Source: Flintibacter muris (GTDB lineage: Bacteria; Bacillota; Clostridia; Oscillospirales; Oscillospiraceae). Taken from it: a stretch of 64,000 nt of DNA. The DNA lies in the NCBI RefSeq assembly GCF_943192995.1, contig NZ_CALPCP010000016.1, positions 1-64,000 of the forward strand. The letters run 5' to 3'. A program made the translations under genes and the position numbers. Each line of letters begins with the position of its first letter. Position 1 is the stretch's first letter. Positions 8,398-18,334 of the stretch are shown piece by piece. The notes beneath the pieces are model-generated. The model had not been told where the DNA came from and ran no database searches. It saw only the letters and a list, made by a program, of their open reading frames with translations.

Positions 8398-9506
8398 GAC
8401 ATATGAGTTTACAAATGAGGGTGGCGCTTTTATCAGTGGTTGCGCTGATTGTTTGTACGGTGGCATTGACGGTCGTATCCGTCTATAGTGTGGAGGGCAT
8501 TATTTCATCGTCAGAGGATTACTGGGGGACGCAGTATGGCGGTGACGATTTGGATGCTTTACCGCAGGGCCAGGAGAATGCCGATACTGTCATCACGCTT
8601 CGCAAGTTTAATGCTACGAGTGTGATTCTCTGCATCTTTGTCAATCTGTTGGGCGGAATCGCTATCTATCTGATTATGGGCAGGGCGCTGCGCCCTTTGA
8701 CGAAGCTGATCGAGGCCATAGAACGGATTGATGAACAGAAACTGTCTGCGCAGATAGCGGAGACGGGCGCAAATGATGAAGTTGGGCGGCTAACCCACAG
8801 TTTCAACGGTATGATGGCCCGGCTGGAGGACGCCTTCCAGCGCCAGAGCAGCTTTACCGCCAATGCGGCCCATGAACTGAAGACACCGCTTACCATCATG
8901 AAGACTGGGGTTCAGGTGCTGCTCGCGGACCGGGCGGCTACGCTGGGGGACTATCAGGAGAACGGACGGGAGCTCTTGGACAGCATTGACCGGCTCGCAA
9001 AGATTGTAGACAGCCTTCTGGTACTGGCAGCTAATAGCGACCCAGAGCACGACACGGACGAGGACGTGATGCTGGAGCCTTTGATGGAGGCCATCCAGGG
9101 CGAGTTGTCTGCGCAGCTGGACGAACGGGATATGAGCTGTTCTGTGATTTGCGGCGAGCTGTCCGTCACCGCAGATCCTGCGCTGTTGTATCGCGTTTTC
9201 TTTAACTTGATGGAAAATGCCTGTAAATACGGAAAACAGGAGGGGAGTATCTGCATCACCGGCTCCCGGGGCGATGACGGCATTTATGTATGCGTATTGG
9301 ATGATGGGCCGGGCATTCCGCAAGAACATATCCCTTATATATTCGATGCGTTTTATCGGGTCGATAAATCACGCTCCCGAGAGATTGGCGGCGCTGGCTT
9401 GGGACTATCGATTGTGAAGACAATGGTGGAGTCGTTAGGGGGAACGATAGCAGTGGAAAGTGAAGCGGGGAACGGTACCTGTTTCCTAATACTGTTCCCT
9501 GATTAA
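8394..9506 (+). CDS. Sensor histidine kinase
   Basis: A 370-residue membrane kinase: two membrane segments (about 9-30 and 75-95) flanking a short 45-residue extracytoplasmic loop, HAMP linker (95-147), H-box AAHELKTPLT with phosphoryl H160, N-box (NLMENACKY), G1 (DDGPGIP) and G2 (GAGLGLSIV). The small sensor loop resembles kinases that detect peptides in the membrane or rely on a partner transporter. Start overlaps the regulator stop (ATGA). Confidence 0.92.
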   Translation: MRHMSLQMRVALLSVVALIVCTVALTVVSVYSVEGIISSSEDYWGTQYGGDDLDALPQGQENADTVITLRKFNATSVILCIFVNLLGGIAIYLIMGRALRPLTKLIEAIERIDEQKLSAQIAETGANDEVGRLTHSFNGMMARLEDAFQRQSSFTANAAHELKTPLTIMKTGVQVLLADRAATLGDYQENGRELLDSIDRLAKIVDSLLVLAANSDPEHDTDEDVMLEPLMEAIQGELSAQLDERDMSCSVICGELSVTADPALLYRVFFNLMENACKYGKQEGSICITGSRGDDGIYVCVLDDGPGIPQEHIPYIFDAFYRVDKSRSREIGGAGLGLSIVKTMVESLGGTIAVESEAGNGTCFLILFPD

Positions 9507-9515
9507 AATAAGTGT

Positions 9516-9552
9516 AAAAAGAGGCGGGAGACTGAGTCTCCTGCCTCTTTTT
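9516..9552 (+). terminator. Terminator of the two-component operon
   Basis: Stem AAAAAGAGGCGGGAGAC/GTCTCCTGCCTCTTTTT with a TGA loop; ends transcription before the exporter promoter, whose repeats begin only five bases further on. Confidence 0.9.
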
Positions 9553-9556
9553 GTCT

Positions 9557-9590
9557 TCTAACGAAAATCTAACATTCTGTTTGGTATCCT
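9557..9590 (+). promoter_or_regulatory. Exporter promoter with TCTAAC direct repeats
   Basis: TCTAAC at 9557-9562 and 9568-9573, then 11 bases and TATCCT at 9585-9590. Geometry is identical to the promoter of the response regulator (7666) and to the orphan copy at 32512, which argues that the same regulator binds all three. Confidence 0.75.
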
Positions 9591-9630
9591 TGCGGCAGCA
9601 CATTCAACCTGGAAGAAAGGACATTTTATA

Positions 9631-11691
9631 ATGAAGTTGTCAGACCTGCGGAAGCACAAGAAATTTTTGATTGCAGTTGTGTGCGTGTTGGCGGCCATAG
9701 CTATGGGTGCGGTTTTTTTACAGCCCAAAGCAGAGCCGGAAGACGATGTGATCTGGCGGGAATACCCCGTTAAGCTCGGCACGATTACGGCATCACTTGA
9801 CGGCAGCGGATTGCTGGAGGCCACCGGCATCCAGCATAGCTTCGATGTGGACTTGAAAATTGACCAGATACTGGTTGAGGCCGGACAGGAAGTAAAGGCG
9901 GGGGATACCCTGGTCACATATTCCAAGACTGCGCTACAAGAGAAGATAGATGAATTGACAGCCTCCCTGCAGGCAGCCCAGCGGGCGCTGGAGGATGCCC
10001 AGAACAATAAGCGGAAGATGCAGCTGGAGGGCGTGCTCAGTCAGACCCAGGGCCAGCAGGATCAGGAAACGGCCTATGAGGGTTCCAAACGGGAGATTGA
10101 GAATGCGATTCAGAATGGGGAGCACACAGTCGCCCAGCTTCAGGAGAAGGTCGTCTCTTTACAGGAAGAACTGCGGCAGGTGAGTATGTCACAGGATGGC
10201 ACCGCCGCCTCCGCTGATTTACAGAATTTGATGGCCCAAATGTCGCGTCTGAAAAAGGACATGGAGCGGCTGCAGGCGAGCAACACCGCTGCCGCCGGCG
10301 ACCAGCAGATCGCCGCCCTGGTCCAGCAGCGCAGGGAGCTGTATGATCAGTTGGATGACATTGAGCGTCAGATCAGGGACGCTGAGAATACAATCAGCTA
10401 CTTACAGCGGCTGGAGCAGGACCTGTCAGGTGTGCAGCAGCAGATCGCGTCGCTCCGTGTGCAGATTGCCGAGTTGGAGGCTGCCCAGCAGCAGGTCCCC
10501 ACAACGTCTCCTGCGCCAGACCCAACCACAGAACCCACGCAGACCCCGGACCTGCCAGAGGACCCTCCGCCCACGCAGCAGCCGGAGACGGAGCTCTTCC
10601 CGGAGACAGCGGCAGATAACGGGCAGCTTTCGGTCCTGAAGGCGCAGCTGGAGAACCTCCTGGCCGACGAAACCCGCCTGAAGGCTGAGATTGATGCCAC
10701 AGCCGATCCGTCCGACCAGCTCGCCTCACTCCGCTCACAAAGGCGAAGCACAGAACGCAGCATATCCAATGTCAACGACCAGATTGACGCCATGGAGGAC
10801 TCGGCCCAGATTGCTGAGGATATCCAGAAAAAACAGAGTCAGATTGACAACCTACAAGCACAGATCAATGCGCTTTCTGCCAAAGAAGAAAAGATTGACT
10901 CACTGAGTGGCCAGATTGAGAAAGCGATAGAGGATATAAATACCGCCAACTTTGATTTGGAGACCCAGCGTATTGCCCTGGAGACACTGGAGACCAACCA
11001 TAGTGCGCAGGTATCAAAGACGGAGGCCAACCAGGCGACGCAGTCCCAGATCGACGCGCTTACCGTTGAAACACTGAACAATGCTATTGAGAACGCACAG
11101 GCGGAGATCAGAAGCATCAATGCAGAATTGTCCGCAGCCCAGGCATTGCTCGCTACTCCCGCACTGTCCGCAAAGGCGGATGGGGTCGTCACACTGGTGA
11201 GCTATACCGAGGGGGATACCGTCCCCGCCGGGAAGTCCGTGGTGACGATTGGGGACAGCGGTGAGAAATGCGTGGCAGCGGAGATCCCGCAGGAGGACAT
11301 AGGCGGCGTTGAGCTTGGCCAGGCGGTGGAGCTGCAGTTTGTGGCGGACCCGGACAACACGATCTCCGGGCGGGTGGTTGAGAAAAACCTTGTACCGACC
11401 CAGGGGACAGAGGGCGTTACATATACGGTGAAGATCGCCTTTGACGAGCCGCAGGAAGAACTACTGCAGGGCATGACTTGCAGTGTGAAGTTCATCCAGA
11501 AACGGGTGGAGAATGTTCTGACCCTGGCCAATAAGGCCATTACGCTGACAGATGGGAAACAGACAGTCATCGTCCAGATGGCGGACGGCTCCCATGAGGA
11601 GCGGGAGATTAAGACGGGCTTTTCCGATGGGCGCACCAGCGAGGTGACCAGCGGCCTGTCCGCCGGCGAAATTGTTGTGGTAGCGGGGTGA
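9631..11691 (+). CDS. MacA/HlyD-type membrane fusion protein, very long
   Basis: A 686-residue adaptor: N-terminal membrane anchor (about 12-31), first half of the lipoyl/barrel domain (to about 100), a coiled coil of about 420 residues, and the returning lipoyl half plus beta-barrel (about 510-686, with DGVVTLVSYTEGDTVPAG). The hairpin is interrupted near residues 288-326 by a Pro/Thr-rich linker (PAPDPTTEPTQTPD). Typical MacA-like proteins are 350-400 residues; the length here would suit a thick Gram-positive wall. It is the first gene of an exporter operon whose permease, lipoprotein and ATPase follow. Confidence 0.88.
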   Translation: MKLSDLRKHKKFLIAVVCVLAAIAMGAVFLQPKAEPEDDVIWREYPVKLGTITASLDGSGLLEATGIQHSFDVDLKIDQILVEAGQEVKAGDTLVTYSKTALQEKIDELTASLQAAQRALEDAQNNKRKMQLEGVLSQTQGQQDQETAYEGSKREIENAIQNGEHTVAQLQEKVVSLQEELRQVSMSQDGTAASADLQNLMAQMSRLKKDMERLQASNTAAAGDQQIAALVQQRRELYDQLDDIERQIRDAENTISYLQRLEQDLSGVQQQIASLRVQIAELEAAQQQVPTTSPAPDPTTEPTQTPDLPEDPPPTQQPETELFPETAADNGQLSVLKAQLENLLADETRLKAEIDATADPSDQLASLRSQRRSTERSISNVNDQIDAMEDSAQIAEDIQKKQSQIDNLQAQINALSAKEEKIDSLSGQIEKAIEDINTANFDLETQRIALETLETNHSAQVSKTEANQATQSQIDALTVETLNNAIENAQAEIRSINAELSAAQALLATPALSAKADGVVTLVSYTEGDTVPAGKSVVTIGDSGEKCVAAEIPQEDIGGVELGQAVELQFVADPDNTISGRVVEKNLVPTQGTEGVTYTVKIAFDEPQEELLQGMTCSVKFIQKRVENVLTLANKAITLTDGKQTVIVQMADGSHEEREIKTGFSDGRTSEVTSGLSAGEIVVVAG

Positions 11692-11695
11692 GTGT

Positions 11696-12892
11696 ATGCG
11701 GCTGACAGAAACGCTCCGCATGATCTGGACGAATCTGCTCCAGAACAAGTCCAAGGTCCTGCTGACCTCTCTCGGCATTATTATCGGGACCCTGACCATC
11801 ATCCTGGTAATCGCCATCGGCAAAGGCGGCGAGGAAGAGGTGGCCCGGCAGTATTCCAGTATGTCCGCTGAGACGATCTATGTTAATGTCATATACAGTG
11901 ACAGGCTCGACTTTGCCAGCATACCGCGCATCTCCACAGAACACTTGGCGGTGATATTGGAGGAAAACCCCTACCTTGAGGGGATATATCTGCGTACTAC
12001 ACTGTTCCAGGAGACACGAATCGGACAGAAAAAGAAAGACCTCACCATTGCGGCTGTGACGCAGGGGTACAGTGAGATATCCTCGCTGCCTATAGCGGAG
12101 GGTACCGATTTTGCGGATGCGGACTTTGAGGATGGAGGCCGTGTGGTGGTACTGGGCAATAATGTGGCGCAGCAGAACTTTACCAGCCCCGAGGCTGCGG
12201 TCGGGGAATCCCTGGTCATCAACAACGCCCGCTATGAGATCATCGGGGTTCTGGCAAAGAAGTCCGAGGGCCTGCAGGGCCTGTCTCCGGACGACAGTGT
12301 TTTCCTGCCCCTCCAGACAGCGCAGAACGGCGATATGCTGGATGACTACGCCATACCTCAGGCGGTCGGCCTGGCCACCAGCACCGAGGTGATCGACCAG
12401 GCCATGACCAGGCTGAAAAGCTCACTGGACTATCTGCTGGAGGACAGCACGATGTACGGCATTGAGGATGCCGGCGGACGTATCGAGGCGGCCCTGCAGT
12501 CGGCCCGCACGATGAAGATGCTGCTGGTGTCGGTGGCCGCAATCGTGTTCCTGGTGGGCGGTATCGGTATCATGAATGTCCTGTTTGTTTCCGTGAAAGA
12601 GCGGACCAAAGAGATTGGCATTTTGAAAGCGCTGGGGACATCGAAAAAGGATATCCTGCTGCTGTTCTTGCTGGAGTCCGTTGAGATTGGCCTTTTTGGC
12701 GGGATTGTCGGCGTCCTGGTGAGCTTTGTGGCAATGCCGCTGATGCAGCGCACCGGCATTGCGGTATCACCCAGCGTGGAGGGCTGGGTCATCGCACTGT
12801 TCTTCGCAGTGGGTACTGCGGCGGTGTTCGGCTTCTATCCCGCCTATAAGGCCGCAGGACTGAAACCGATTGATGCGCTGACATATGAGTGA
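11696..12892 (+). CDS. MacB-like ABC permease (FtsX family)
   Basis: A 398-residue permease: first membrane helix (about 20-42, LGIIIGTLTIILVIAIG), large extracytoplasmic MacB-PCD domain (45-270), and three membrane helices in the FtsX domain (about 275-395, VFLVGGIGIMNVLFVSVKERTKEIGILKALG). It starts four bases after the adaptor stop. Unlike E. coli MacB the ATPase is a separate gene (13480). Probably exports a peptide or toxic compound together with the adaptor. Confidence 0.9.
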   Translation: MRLTETLRMIWTNLLQNKSKVLLTSLGIIIGTLTIILVIAIGKGGEEEVARQYSSMSAETIYVNVIYSDRLDFASIPRISTEHLAVILEENPYLEGIYLRTTLFQETRIGQKKKDLTIAAVTQGYSEISSLPIAEGTDFADADFEDGGRVVVLGNNVAQQNFTSPEAAVGESLVINNARYEIIGVLAKKSEGLQGLSPDDSVFLPLQTAQNGDMLDDYAIPQAVGLATSTEVIDQAMTRLKSSLDYLLEDSTMYGIEDAGGRIEAALQSARTMKMLLVSVAAIVFLVGGIGIMNVLFVSVKERTKEIGILKALGTSKKDILLLFLLESVEIGLFGGIVGVLVSFVAMPLMQRTGIAVSPSVEGWVIALFFAVGTAAVFGFYPAYKAAGLKPIDALTYE

Positions 12893-12992
12893 GAAGAACT
12901 CCGGTATTTTATGCTGTGGAGCCAGATTGTCCGCCAGGGCATCGAACTGCGGCTTAAAATAAAAATAATTGTTTTGAAAGGAACGGACCACT

Positions 12993-13475
12993 ATGAAAAC
13001 TCTGATGACATTACTGCTTACCCTTGCGATGCTGTTTACGCTGGCCGCCTGCGGCAGCCAGGCCGGTGGAGATCAGACCCAGGAGCCCAATCAGTCGGAT
13101 GTCCTGGACGGCGATGTCTCCGGCGGAGAGGAGGAGAACTACGAGTCCCTCTACGGAAAGGTGACCAGCATCGTGGGCAATGAGATCGAGCTGGCCCTTG
13201 CGGAGCTGCCGGACGATGATGCTGGTGACGGTGACGATGACCCGGCGCCGGTCGAGCTTCCGGGCGGCATCGTTGTGACCCAGAAGGAGCCGATCAACGT
13301 GGAGAGCATGGAATATACCGGGGAGTCCCTGACGTTCACAGTCCCCGCAGGGACCCAGTTCTACAGCGACGGTCAGGAGACGGTCCTGTCGGCCGTCAAG
13401 AAGGGGAGCGTTGTGTCTGTTACTGTGGACAACCGGGAGGACATGAACATCCAGTCCATTGAGGTTTTGGGCTGA
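12993..13475 (+). CDS. Small secreted lipoprotein of the exporter operon
   Basis: A 160-residue protein with a lipoprotein signal (LFTLAACG, Cys about 20) and an acidic linker followed by a beta-rich domain. It lies between permease and ATPase genes on the same strand, so it is likely an accessory subunit at the outer face of the membrane. No known family recognised. AAAGGA precedes the ATG. Confidence 0.75.
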   Translation: MKTLMTLLLTLAMLFTLAACGSQAGGDQTQEPNQSDVLDGDVSGGEEENYESLYGKVTSIVGNEIELALAELPDDDAGDGDDDPAPVELPGGIVVTQKEPINVESMEYTGESLTFTVPAGTQFYSDGQETVLSAVKKGSVVSVTVDNREDMNIQSIEVLG

Positions 13476-13479
13476 CGGG

Positions 13480-14163
13480 ATGGATGCGGAAAACATTGTA
13501 ACACTGAGCGAGATTGAAAAGTCCTATACCGCCGGCGGCGAGCGGCTTTATGTACTGAAGCGGGTCAGCCTGACCGTCAACAAGGGCGAGTACCTGGCGA
13601 TCCTGGGCGCGTCCGGGTCGGGAAAGTCCACGCTAATGAATATCATCGGGTGCATGGACACATCGGACTCCGGGCAATACCTTTTGGACGGTGTGGAAGT
13701 GAACACCTGCAATGACGCTGGCTTGACAGCTCTGCGCAACCAGAAGATCGGGTTCATCTTCCAGAAGTACCATCTGATCCCCCAGTACACCGTGCTGCAG
13801 AATGTGATGCTCCCGCTGCTGATCCGGGGGAAGACCCGGACGGAAGCGGCAAAAATGGTAGAGGAGTACATACGGATGGTGGGCCTGTGGGAGCGCATCT
13901 CCCATAAGCCAAACGAGCTCTCCGGCGGCCAGCAGCAGCGTGTGGCGATTGCCCGGGCGCTGGTGACGGCACCGACCCTGCTTCTGGCGGACGAACCCAC
14001 GGGCGCACTGGACTCCCAGACCGGCAAAGAGATCCTTGCCCTGTTCCAGCGGCTCAATGAGATGGGAAACACCATTATCATGATCACCCATGACCTGAGC
14101 GTGGCGCAGCACAGCAAGCGGATCGCACGGCTGGTAGACGGTGTCCTGTCATTTCAGGGGTAG
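13480..14163 (+). CDS. ABC transporter ATPase (MacB/LolD type)
   Basis: A 227-residue ATP-binding subunit with Walker A GASGSGKST, Q-loop FQKYHLI, signature [15 protein letters not shown], Walker B LLLADEPTGALD and H-loop MITHDL. The ATG at 13480 is preferred to the TTG at 13459, which is inside the lipoprotein gene. It should drive the permease at 11696. It is a different enzyme from the second ATPase at 15065. Confidence 0.92.
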   Translation: MDAENIVTLSEIEKSYTAGGERLYVLKRVSLTVNKGEYLAILGASGSGKSTLMNIIGCMDTSDSGQYLLDGVEVNTCNDAGLTALRNQKIGFIFQKYHLIPQYTVLQNVMLPLLIRGKTRTEAAKMVEEYIRMVGLWERISHKPNELSGGQQQRVAIARALVTAPTLLLADEPTGALDSQTGKEILALFQRLNEMGNTIIMITHDLSVAQHSKRIARLVDGVLSFQG

Positions 14164-14313
14164 GAGAGCCATACAAAACTTTCTAAAAAAGAATGAAACA
14201 GTGTAACCTATAGCCTTCCTTTTCCCACTTCTATCATAGAAGAATACCGTATTCGGTTTCAAACGGCTGACGAGTCGGCTGAAATAAATCTAATTGAAAG
14301 AAGGTTATTTGCA

Positions 14314-14916
14314 ATGAAGAAACAGTTTATGCCCCTGGCCCTTGTATCCCTGCTGGTCTGCTCCCTGCTGTGTACCTCCGCATTTGCCGCCAACAGGGAC
14401 ACCCAGACGGAGCCCGCCGTGATCGAGGTGGATACTGCGGCCCTATTCTCCACCATTGAAAGCAACGAGGCGCAGATGGTCAATGTATTGGAGAAGCAGG
14501 CCGGTGCTGTTGTGGTCGCTCCTGAATTTTCCCACTTTAGTGATGTGGCGACCTCTAACGCATTGCAGGCGGGCGGGGACGTTGAACAGACCGATTATGT
14601 CCCCGGCACTGAAAGCCATGGAGATGGCATTGACCCGGAGTCAAGCGGCGAGTTGGCTGCTGGAAAATCCTGGAGCTATGATGCGCAGTCTATGAGTAAA
14701 GGCCAGAAGATTACGATTAGCGTAGACTACACGCCCACCTCGTCCAATATGCAGATTGGTTTGAAGGACTCCAATGGTACGGTTTACTATACCACGGTTA
14801 CTGGCGGTTCCGGTTCTGCAACCTTCAGCATCAACAAAACTGGCACCTATTCCATTTATGTGGGGAATCCCTCTTCTGTCAGCGTTAACTTTGATGTGTC
14901 CTATATCCTGGACTGA
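14314..14916 (+). CDS. Secreted protein with PPC-like beta domain
   Basis: A 200-residue exported protein: Sec signal peptide (to about residue 25, SAFAA cleavage region), a helical segment, then a C-terminal beta-sandwich (about 115-200; WSYDAQSMSKGQKITISVD, GTYSIYVGNPSS) that resembles pre-peptidase C-terminal domains. No catalytic motif is seen. It is located between two ABC modules and may protect against or bind the transported compound; this is inference from position. Confidence 0.65.
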   Translation: MKKQFMPLALVSLLVCSLLCTSAFAANRDTQTEPAVIEVDTAALFSTIESNEAQMVNVLEKQAGAVVVAPEFSHFSDVATSNALQAGGDVEQTDYVPGTESHGDGIDPESSGELAAGKSWSYDAQSMSKGQKITISVDYTPTSSNMQIGLKDSNGTVYYTTVTGGSGSATFSINKTGTYSIYVGNPSSVSVNFDVSYILD

Positions 14917-14957
14917 AACTCCGGCAAACCGGTACGATGAAATAGTTGAACCTCGTA

Positions 14958-14987
14958 AGCGGCACCGGGGGACCCCCTGGTGCCGCT
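14958..14987 (+). terminator. GC-rich hairpin after the secreted protein
   Basis: Stem AGCGGCACC/GGTGCCGCT extended by GGGGG/CCCCC. The tract after it is only moderately T-rich, so termination may be partial. Confidence 0.6.
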
Positions 14988-15064
14988 GGGTTGATTTGTC
15001 CGCTACATTGCAGTAAATTTTTCGGTGTGTTGATAAAATGTTGAAAAAGGAAAGGCGGTTCTTA

Positions 15065-15742
15065 ATGATGACAGAAACCCCAATTTTGCAAACAGTTAAT
15101 TTGAGAAAGTATTATCGGCAGGGAGATCATGTCATAAAGGCCCTCGATGGGGTAAGCCTCTCTGTAGATGCCGGGGAGTTCGTGGCGGTTGTCGGCACCT
15201 CCGGCTCCGGCAAGTCTACGCTGCTCCATATGTTGGGCGGACTTGATACGCCCACCTCCGGGGACATCATTGTGGGCGGGAAACGGCTCTCGAAAAAGAG
15301 TGAGGAGCAGATGGCAGTGTTTCGCCGCCGCCATATTGGCTTCGTTTTCCAGAATTACAATCTGGTACCAATTCTGAACGTCTACGAGAATATCGTCTTA
15401 CCTGTGCAGTTGGATGGAAGAAAAGCGGACAAGGACTTTTTGGAGGAGATTGTCTGCTCCCTCGGCCTCCAGGACAAGCTCCAGAGCCTCCCCAATAACC
15501 TCTCTGGTGGCCAGCAGCAGCGGGTCTCCATCGCCCGCGCCCTGCTTACGAAACCGGAAATCATCCTAGCAGACGAGCCCACCGGAAACCTGGACAGCAG
15601 AACCAGCGAGGACGTGCTTGCCCTGCTGAAGGTCACCAGTACTAAATTCCATCAGACCACCATTATGATTACACACAATGACGCCATTGCGCAACTGGCA
15701 GACCGAATCATTCGCATCGAGGATGGGAGGATCAAGAAATGA
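15065..15742 (+). CDS. ABC transporter ATPase (BceA-like)
   Basis: A 225-residue ATPase with Walker [11 protein letters not shown]-loop FQNYNLV, signature [15 protein letters not shown] and Walker [13 protein letters not shown]. The ATGATG at 15065 is chosen because GGAAAGGCGG lies just upstream; ATG 15038 has no site. It overlaps the permease gene by ATGA. BceAB-type transporters remove bacitracin or lantibiotics and often signal to a two-component system like the one at 7723. Confidence 0.92.
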   Translation: MMTETPILQTVNLRKYYRQGDHVIKALDGVSLSVDAGEFVAVVGTSGSGKSTLLHMLGGLDTPTSGDIIVGGKRLSKKSEEQMAVFRRRHIGFVFQNYNLVPILNVYENIVLPVQLDGRKADKDFLEEIVCSLGLQDKLQSLPNNLSGGQQQRVSIARALLTKPEIILADEPTGNLDSRTSEDVLALLKVTSTKFHQTTIMITHNDAIAQLADRIIRIEDGRIKK

Positions 15743-18216
15743 GACACGGAAAGAGACTGATCAAAACACAATCGTCAGTTCAGATCGTTGCCCAGCGTTC
15801 CTTTCACAACAGCCGTGCTACAAACCGGTTGATTGCCGTTGCAGCTATCATTGTGGTTATTCTGATTACAGCCACCTGCAGCGTCTTTTTTAATCTGCAG
15901 AATTTTTCCACGCTGCAAACTCTGAAAAGTTATGGAACGACTACGGAAATCATTTTCTCCAACCCTAGTACCGCGCAGCTGACCAAACTGGAGGAAAGTA
16001 ATCTTGTGCAGAAGCCCTTGTATACTTCCTACAGACTGGGACGGCTGATTGGAAACCCCGGTCAGTCCGGTCTTAGTATTGACCTGTGGGCGGTTGAAAA
16101 TTGGGACACCTGGAGCAGTCCGCTGGTTTCTAATCTACAAGGGCATTACCCAGTTGAGGCAGGCGAGGTCATGCTGTCCACCTGGCTACTGGAACGGTTT
16201 GAGATTGAGCCAGTGATTGGCACAGAGATCACATTTTCCGTTGGCTGGGATGATTGTGATGCGGTGCAGGAGGAGACATTTTATCTATGTGGCTTCTATA
16301 CCGATACATCCTATATTGACACGACATCAAAGCAAAAGGTCTTTCTGTCCGCTGCGGTTCTTGCACAGCATGAATTGCCGGCGTCAATCGCTGGATTTTC
16401 CGTTTCGGCTGGCAGTGGCCAGAGGGATTTGAACCAGGTCATCAATCAGCTTGGACTGACAGAGCAACAGACGGTTACAGTTTTGTCTGCCGGGAAGATG
16501 TCGCTTCAGGATATGGTTTTGGCCCTGGCGGTCATCCTGTTTTTTATGGTAGATGGCTTTTTAATCATTTTCAACATCAACTCCATTTCCGTTACCAAGG
16601 ACATTCAGTTTTATGGCCTACTGAAGACCATCGGAATCTCCCCCAAGCAGTTAAAGCGGGTAATCTATTACCGGATGGCTCGGATATTGCTGATGGCGCT
16701 TCCTGCTGGGTTGCTCCTCGGCTGCGTTATAACGCATTGGATCGTGCCCCTGCTGTTGGGCACTTTGCTGGAAGGTTTCACTCAGGCAAACCTCCATTGG
16801 GCGGTACCTGTTGTATCGGCCATTTTTTCCTGCGTAATGGTTTTTTTCAGTTTTGCCATGACGGCGCGGAAGGTTCTGGCTGTTTCGCCTATGGCCGCGC
16901 TGCGTTACACGGAGGAAGGCATTAAGCGAAAGACCAGCCGCTCCAGCGATCACGCTACGCTGCCTTGGATGGGGCTGAGGAACGCTTTCCGGCATCCCAC
17001 CAAGGCTTTCTTTGTGATTGGGACCTTCTTTTTGAGCGGTGTGACTTTCCTGCTCTGTATGACAGTGCTGAATGGCCTGTCGGTAGATGAATACGTCAAC
17101 TTTAATACTGTCCATGACATTGCCCTATATAACCATATGAGCCGGGCCTCATTCTCGCCCCAGGAGGAGCAGTCCTTTACGCCGGAAATTATAGCCCAAC
17201 TGCAGGGGATAGAGGGTGTTGAAGCCTTTCGTACCACAAAAGTTGTTCCCATCTACGAGCAGTATTCTGAGGAGGTATATGGAGACTGGTATCAGATCAA
17301 GAGTGAGTTTGAGAAGTCAAATGGAGTGGAACCGACGGATCCGCAGATTTGGATCGACAATCCCAGTGCGGCGTTTTGGGGACTGCTGGTGGGCGTGGAT
17401 CGTGATGTAATCACTGCCTATAACCAGTCGGCGGAAACGCCGGTGGATATTGATGCCTTTGAAGCTGGGGAATTTTTGATGACCACAGGCATGAATGGGG
17501 ACGGGCTGCACCAAGGGGATATGATAACCTTTTTTGTTATGGATACGGACCAGCAATTTCAGTTGCCTATCGGGGGGCAGCTCCCGCTGGAGCGGGATGG
17601 AATGAACGGCGGCGCGGCCCCTTGGCTGGTAGTATCCAATAAAGTCATAGACCAGTATAGGCCGGACGCCATCATCTACTCAATTAAGATTGACAGTAAA
17701 CCTAAATATGAGCAGAACATTTTGGACCAAGTGATGTCTTTGACAGAGCGCATCCCGGCCATTTCAAGGACATCTAAGATAGAACTGGCACAGTCGCTTG
17801 CTGAGGCGAAAGATTCCCTGTCAAAACTGTCTATCTTCCTCACAGTGGTGCTGTTTTCCATAGGTATCCTCAATTTTATCAATACTATGAGCGCAAATGT
17901 GTTGAACCGTCAAAGAGAGTTTGCTGCGATGGAGGCAGTAGGAGCAACCAAGCGGCAGGTGTGTCAGTTGGTTGTGTGGGAGGGCTTTTGGTACTTTGTC
18001 TCTACGATGATACTGGTGCTTACCTTTGGTTCTGCTGCTGATGTCCTTTTATTTGGACTCATTCAAAATTCTCTGGAATTTGGGGTATTCTCTTACCCTG
18101 TTCTGCCTTTGGTACTCTATTTATTGGCTACTTTGATCCCTTGCGGTATAATTCCATCAGGCATCTACCGGAAGGTCGGGATGGAGAGTATCATTCAACG
18201 GCTGCGAGAGGACTGA
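15739..18216 (+). CDS. BceB/FtsX-like ABC permease
   Basis: An 825-residue permease with a first membrane helix (about 30-52), an extracytoplasmic domain, a three-helix FtsX block (about 250-390), a second N-terminal-type helix (about 425-447), a second large extracytoplasmic domain (about 450-685) and a final three-helix block (about 690-820, FINTMSANVLNRQREFAAMEAVGATKRQ). This two-FtsX layout fits macrolide/peptide permeases rather than the 10-helix BceB exactly. It pairs with the overlapping ATPase. Confidence 0.88.
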   Translation: MRHGKRLIKTQSSVQIVAQRSFHNSRATNRLIAVAAIIVVILITATCSVFFNLQNFSTLQTLKSYGTTTEIIFSNPSTAQLTKLEESNLVQKPLYTSYRLGRLIGNPGQSGLSIDLWAVENWDTWSSPLVSNLQGHYPVEAGEVMLSTWLLERFEIEPVIGTEITFSVGWDDCDAVQEETFYLCGFYTDTSYIDTTSKQKVFLSAAVLAQHELPASIAGFSVSAGSGQRDLNQVINQLGLTEQQTVTVLSAGKMSLQDMVLALAVILFFMVDGFLIIFNINSISVTKDIQFYGLLKTIGISPKQLKRVIYYRMARILLMALPAGLLLGCVITHWIVPLLLGTLLEGFTQANLHWAVPVVSAIFSCVMVFFSFAMTARKVLAVSPMAALRYTEEGIKRKTSRSSDHATLPWMGLRNAFRHPTKAFFVIGTFFLSGVTFLLCMTVLNGLSVDEYVNFNTVHDIALYNHMSRASFSPQEEQSFTPEIIAQLQGIEGVEAFRTTKVVPIYEQYSEEVYGDWYQIKSEFEKSNGVEPTDPQIWIDNPSAAFWGLLVGVDRDVITAYNQSAETPVDIDAFEAGEFLMTTGMNGDGLHQGDMITFFVMDTDQQFQLPIGGQLPLERDGMNGGAAPWLVVSNKVIDQYRPDAIIYSIKIDSKPKYEQNILDQVMSLTERIPAISRTSKIELAQSLAEAKDSLSKLSIFLTVVLFSIGILNFINTMSANVLNRQREFAAMEAVGATKRQVCQLVVWEGFWYFVSTMILVLTFGSAADVLLFGLIQNSLEFGVFSYPVLPLVLYLLATLIPCGIIPSGIYRKVGMESIIQRLRED

Positions 18217-18257
18217 TGTATTGGCGATCCTTGATTTTTACTAATGAAATTAGGTGT

Positions 18258-18295
18258 ACCTCCTATGCGGCATCAGGGGATGCCGCATAGGAGGT
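18258..18295. terminator. Bidirectional terminator between convergent operons
   Basis: Perfect 17-bp stem ACCTCCTATGCGGCATC with a four-base loop, between the permease stop (plus) and the winged-helix remnant (minus). T tracts are weak. Confidence 0.65.
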
Positions 18296-18334
18296 TGTGC
18301 AAGTTGAGTAATATTGAGGTCCATAGTTCAGCTG

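Noticed and set aside
10394-11192. Long antisense ORFs opposite the membrane-fusion gene
   Set aside because: They are shadows of a highly biased coiled-coil coding sequence and have no ribosome sites or recognisable domains.
13459-13479. TTG start for the MacB-type ATPase
   Set aside because: It lies within the lipoprotein gene; ATG 13480 gives the standard N-terminus.
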